From Alphaproteobacteria bacterium (GTDB taxonomy: Bacteria; Pseudomonadota; Alphaproteobacteria; ATCC43930; CGMCC-115725), in NCBI GenBank assembly GCA_019241915.1, contig JAFAWI010000294.1, forward strand, positions 1-9,096: a DNA stretch of 9,096 bases. Reading direction: 5' to 3'. Of this stretch, positions 6,641 to 9,096 are shown in pieces; position 1 is the first letter of the stretch; every line of letters begins with the position of its first letter. Below the pieces are notes generated by a model. The model was not told the DNA's origin, did not search any database, and saw only the letters and a program-made list of their open reading frames with translations. Both the position numbers and the translations under genes were made by a program.

Positions 6641-8318
6641 GACGTCGCACCCGCGCCTTCTCTGGCGTCTGCCGCTGGCGGCGGCGTGCGTCGTGACGCT
6701 CGCCGCAGCTGCGCATGCTGCCGAGTCGCCGGATGCTGCCTTGGCCGCGCTGCTCAATGAAGCTCGCGCGGCCGCCACTCCCGACGCTTGCGCGCACGGC
6801 GCCGCCGAGGACCGCCTGGTCCTCGCCTTTTGCGCGGGGCATCTGCGGATCGGCGTGCGGGTCGAATACCCACTGTTTGCGAGCCGCGCCGGCGCCCGGC
6901 GCGAGGGCTACGAGATCGACGTCGCCAACGCGCTCGCGCAGAAACTCGGCGTCGAAGCCGATTTCGTCAACGTTAAGGCGGCAAACCGCATCGCGATGCT
7001 TGGCGACGACAGCGTCGACCTCGTCATCGCGACAATGGGCGACAACACGCAGCGCGAAACGCAGGTGCGGTTCGTCCGGCCGCATTATTACCAGTCGCAG
7101 ACGGTGCTGGTCGGTCCGCCCGAGGCCGTCGTCACCGGCTGGCCCGATGTCCGCGACCGTACCGTTTGTGCGACGGTCGGCAACGCCTCCAATGCCGAAC
7201 TGGTGACGAACGGCGTGCGGCTGATGCTGTTCGACGACGCCAGCCTGCTGCCGGAGCGGCTTGCCGACCAGACCTGCGCCTTTGCCGCGCAGGACGACAG
7301 CTTTTTCGCCTATTCGTTCACATTGCCGGATTTCGCGGCCAGCTTTTCCGAGAAGTTCGGCTTTTCGGAACTTCCTTGGGGTATGGGCGTGGCCCGGGAA
7401 GGCAGCGACAAGCTCGCCCGGGCACTCGATCTGACGAGCCAGCTCTTCCACCGCGACGGCGTCTTTCTAGCCGCGGCGCGCGCCAACCGCATCCACACGG
7501 CGTTTCTCGAGCGGCAACAGGCAGTCTGGTCCCGGCCCGGTTGCGACCGTGACGGCGGTGCGAGCGATCCGGCCTGCGTGCTGCCCGGCGCCAATGCGGA
7601 ACTGCAGGCCACCCCGTTCGCCGGACAGGTGGCGGCGTTCGAGCATTGGTTCGACGGGTGGAGCGGTTTCGAGCTCAGCCTGCCGATGCTGAAGACGGCT
7701 GCCGCCTGGTCGCTGTTTTTGAACGGAGCGGCCAACTCGCTGATCCTGATCGCCGGCGCGCTGATGTCGACGCTGGTCTTTGCGCTTGGCTTCGGTTTCG
7801 CCACCGGCGCGCGCTCACCGCTGCTGCGCTGGCCGGCGCGCGGGGTCACCGTGGCGCTGCAATCGTCGCCGATCCTGCTGACTTTGGTCATCACCGCGGC
7901 GCTTATGCATGCGCTGGTCCCCTCGTCGCCGGCAATGGCGCTCGGCGCGGCGATTGTCGCGCTCGGTCTCGCCAACGGCAGCAACGCCGGACAGGCGATC
8001 GCCGAGGCCTACGTTACGCTGCGCGCCGAGCAAGGCAGGGCGGCGGGCGATCCGAAGGGACTCTTCGCGCGCGCCCTGCACCGCTCGTCGACGCAGATCG
8101 TCGCGTTTCTGATCAACGCGGCCAAGGGCACGCCCATCGCCAGCTTTATCGGCGCGCCCGAGCTGTTGAGCGCGCTTACCGACATCACTTCGTTCTCCAG
8201 CGGGCGCGCGACGACATACACGCTGCTGCTGGTCTTCTACACCGCCGTGGTCGCCATCGTGGTGTGGCTGTGCCGCAGGTTCCAGGTCCTCTTCGCGCGA
8301 AGCAGCGTCGCCGCATGA
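6591..8318 (+). CDS. Amino-acid ABC transporter: solute-binding domain fused to permease
   Basis: 575 aa from ATG 6591. A signal peptide (hydrophobic core about 28-41, ending AHAAES) leads into an SBP_bac_3 domain (about 84-308). R155 in DNTQRETQVRF aligns with the ligand carboxylate-binding Arg of this family, and D235/D236 with the amino-group acidic residue. A linker with Cys 318 and Cys 329 follows, then a BPD_transp_1-type permease (about 373-565) keeping ALQSSPILL and KGTPIASFIGAPELL. The loop before KGTPIAS is about 9 residues shorter than in GlnP-type permeases and lacks EAA-x3-G. Other starts are ATG 6609 and TTG 6633; the last gives the most normal signal-peptide length and overlaps the methyltransferase stop by only 8 bases. 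No start has a clear ribosome-binding site. It probably imports or senses an amino acid or related polar compound at the inner membrane. Confidence 0.87.
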   Translation: MRSLKCMSSKSAPILAETSHPRLLWRLPLAAACVVTLAAAAHAAESPDAALAALLNEARAAATPDACAHGAAEDRLVLAFCAGHLRIGVRVEYPLFASRAGARREGYEIDVANALAQKLGVEADFVNVKAANRIAMLGDDSVDLVIATMGDNTQRETQVRFVRPHYYQSQTVLVGPPEAVVTGWPDVRDRTVCATVGNASNAELVTNGVRLMLFDDASLLPERLADQTCAFAAQDDSFFAYSFTLPDFAASFSEKFGFSELPWGMGVAREGSDKLARALDLTSQLFHRDGVFLAAARANRIHTAFLERQQAVWSRPGCDRDGGASDPACVLPGANAELQATPFAGQVAAFEHWFDGWSGFELSLPMLKTAAAWSLFLNGAANSLILIAGALMSTLVFALGFGFATGARSPLLRWPARGVTVALQSSPILLTLVITAALMHALVPSSPAMALGAAIVALGLANGSNAGQAIAEAYVTLRAEQGRAAGDPKGLFARALHRSSTQIVAFLINAAKGTPIASFIGAPELLSALTDITSFSSGRATTYTLLLVFYTAVVAIVVWLCRRFQVLFARSSVAA

Positions 8319-9001
8319 ACCTCGTCATCGACCCTCTGCCCCCGCACTTTATGGCAACGCTGCTTGCCGGCATCTCGGTGAATTTCGCGATTGCCGGGAT
8401 GGCGCTGACCCTCGGGCTCGGACTGGGTTCGCTGCTGGCGCTGGCGCGGGTGCAGGGCCCGTTGGGCCGCGGCGCCGCTGCTATGCTGATCGGGCTGATG
8501 CGGGCCGCGCCGACATTCGTCGTCATGTTCTTCCTGCTGAACGCACTGCCGCGCGGCACGCTGTCGGGTGTCATGGTGGTGGCGATCTCGCTGGTGCCGT
8601 ACGCGGCCGCTTATGTTGCCGACAGCGCCGTTGACGCCATCCGCCAATACCGCGCCGGGTCGACGCTCGCCTGTTTCCTGATCCTGCCCAACATCGCGCG
8701 CGCGTTTTTTGTCCTCGTGATGTCGTCGAGCGCGGGCGCCGCGGTCGGCGTGGCCGAGGGTATCGCGGTCATCCTGCGGCAGGCCGAGAAGCTGCCGACG
8801 CTCGGCGGCAAGTTGGTTTTGTTCGCGATCGGCATCGCTTGTTTCGGCATCCCACTGCAGGCCGGCTTCGCATTGATCAGGCTCATCCAGCGGCGGCTCG
8901 GCCGGCTGGCGGCGCGAAATCGCGACACCGCTTCCGGAGGCGAAGGGAGGCCGGTCGATGGCGTCGTGCCGCCGCTCAGCGGTGCAGCAAATAGAGGTTG
9001 A
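8315..9001 (+). CDS. Amino-acid-type ABC transporter permease
   Basis: 228 aa, starting in an ATGA overlap with the fused binding-protein/permease gene, so translationally coupled to it and presumably its heterodimer partner. About five membrane segments are visible (near 18-43, 55-78, 84-105, 130-152, 166-192). LMRAAPTFVVMFFLL (61-75) aligns with the FRGTP-type segment of amino-acid permeases, and PYAAAYVAD with the GAYVAE segment. Between YVA and ILPN there are about 20 residues where GlnP-like permeases have about 32, and the EAA-x3-G coupling motif is missing. The last 28 residues are low-complexity and partly overlap the opposite-strand gene. No ATP-binding subunit follows. Confidence 0.83.
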   Translation: MNLVIDPLPPHFMATLLAGISVNFAIAGMALTLGLGLGSLLALARVQGPLGRGAAAMLIGLMRAAPTFVVMFFLLNALPRGTLSGVMVVAISLVPYAAAYVADSAVDAIRQYRAGSTLACFLILPNIARAFFVLVMSSSAGAAVGVAEGIAVILRQAEKLPTLGGKLVLFAIGIACFGIPLQAGFALIRLIQRRLGRLAARNRDTASGGEGRPVDGVVPPLSGAANRG

Positions 9002-9096
9002 CGGCGATCGAGCCGGTCCTAAACCCGGCCTCGCAATAGGCGAGGTAATATTCCCACAGACGCCGGAACGAGGGCTGGAAGCCAAGGCGCTCGACC
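8976..9096 (-). CDS. Cyclopropane-fatty-acyl-phospholipid synthase-like, C-terminal 39 codons
   Basis: Reading in from the right edge on the - strand, the frame gives LGFQPSFRRLWEYYLAYCEA followed by GFRTGSI and ends at TGA 8978-8976. The pattern F-x-R-x-W-x-Y-Y-L-A-Y-C-E-A-G-F is characteristic of the C-terminus of cyclopropane-fatty-acid synthase family SAM methyltransferases in proteobacteria. The rest lies beyond the window, so activity cannot be judged. The family methylenates unsaturated phospholipid acyl chains, and relatives modify other lipids. It overlaps the permease gene tail to tail by 26 bases. Confidence 0.82.
   Translation of the reverse strand, partial: VERLGFQPSFRRLWEYYLAYCEAGFRTGSIAVNLYLLHR

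Noticed and set aside
7646..8314. Upstream extension of the second permease frame
   Set aside because: Arginine-rich shadow within the fused permease gene; the ATGA overlap at 8315 and the hydrophobic start of the protein mark the real beginning.
8237..9085. 282-codon - strand open frame under the permease
   Set aside because: Histidine- and arginine-rich antisense shadow; the real - strand gene here is the CFA-synthase-like tail in a different frame.

Overview
The window is GC-rich (roughly two thirds G+C by eye), densely packed, and has strong G/C bias at third codon positions. Together with a Cache-sensor class III cyclase and a cyclopropane-fatty-acid-synthase-like C-terminus, this suggests an alphaproteobacterium of the Rhizobiales or Rhodospirillales kind. 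The assignment is inference from style only. No RNA genes, insertion sequences, CRISPR arrays or plasmid functions were seen.

Left part (1-3349), surface-glycan or secondary-metabolite modification: a NodU/CmcH-type carbamoyltransferase, truncated by the window edge, overlaps an FkbM-family methyltransferase on the + strand. A second, unrelated-looking FkbM methyltransferase converges on them from the - strand, with only 4 bases between the stop codons. O-carbamoylation plus O-methylation is a typical decoration set for polysaccharides, LPS or glycolipids; the real acceptor cannot be read from the sequence.

Middle (about 3350-3713): a divergent intergenic region. It holds a perfect 7+3+7 palindrome (TGTAACC-CTC-GGTTACA), a hairpin abutting the annotated cyclase start, and a possible 40-codon ORF whose stop overlaps the GTG start of the - strand FkbM gene.

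Right part (3714-9001), a compact four-gene + strand operon: (i) a membrane class III adenylate cyclase with a periplasmic dCache sensor; (ii) a PrmC-like SAM methyltransferase with NLPQ in place of NPPY; (iii) a periplasmic amino-acid-type solute-binding domain fused to an ABC permease; (iv) a second permease overlapping it by ATGA. The cyclase sensor carries the Tyr-x4-Arg-x-Trp-Tyr ... Asp pattern known for amino-acid-binding dCache domains, and the transporter's binding domain belongs to the amino-acid family. Both permeases have a shortened, degenerate EAA coupling loop, and no ATPase gene is present. The most interesting hypothesis is therefore an amino-acid sensing or uptake cassette that couples cAMP synthesis to an unusual, possibly ATPase-less, transporter-like receptor.

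Right edge: the last 39 codons of a cyclopropane-fatty-acyl-phospholipid-synthase-like gene on the - strand, overlapping the end of the permease gene tail to tail.
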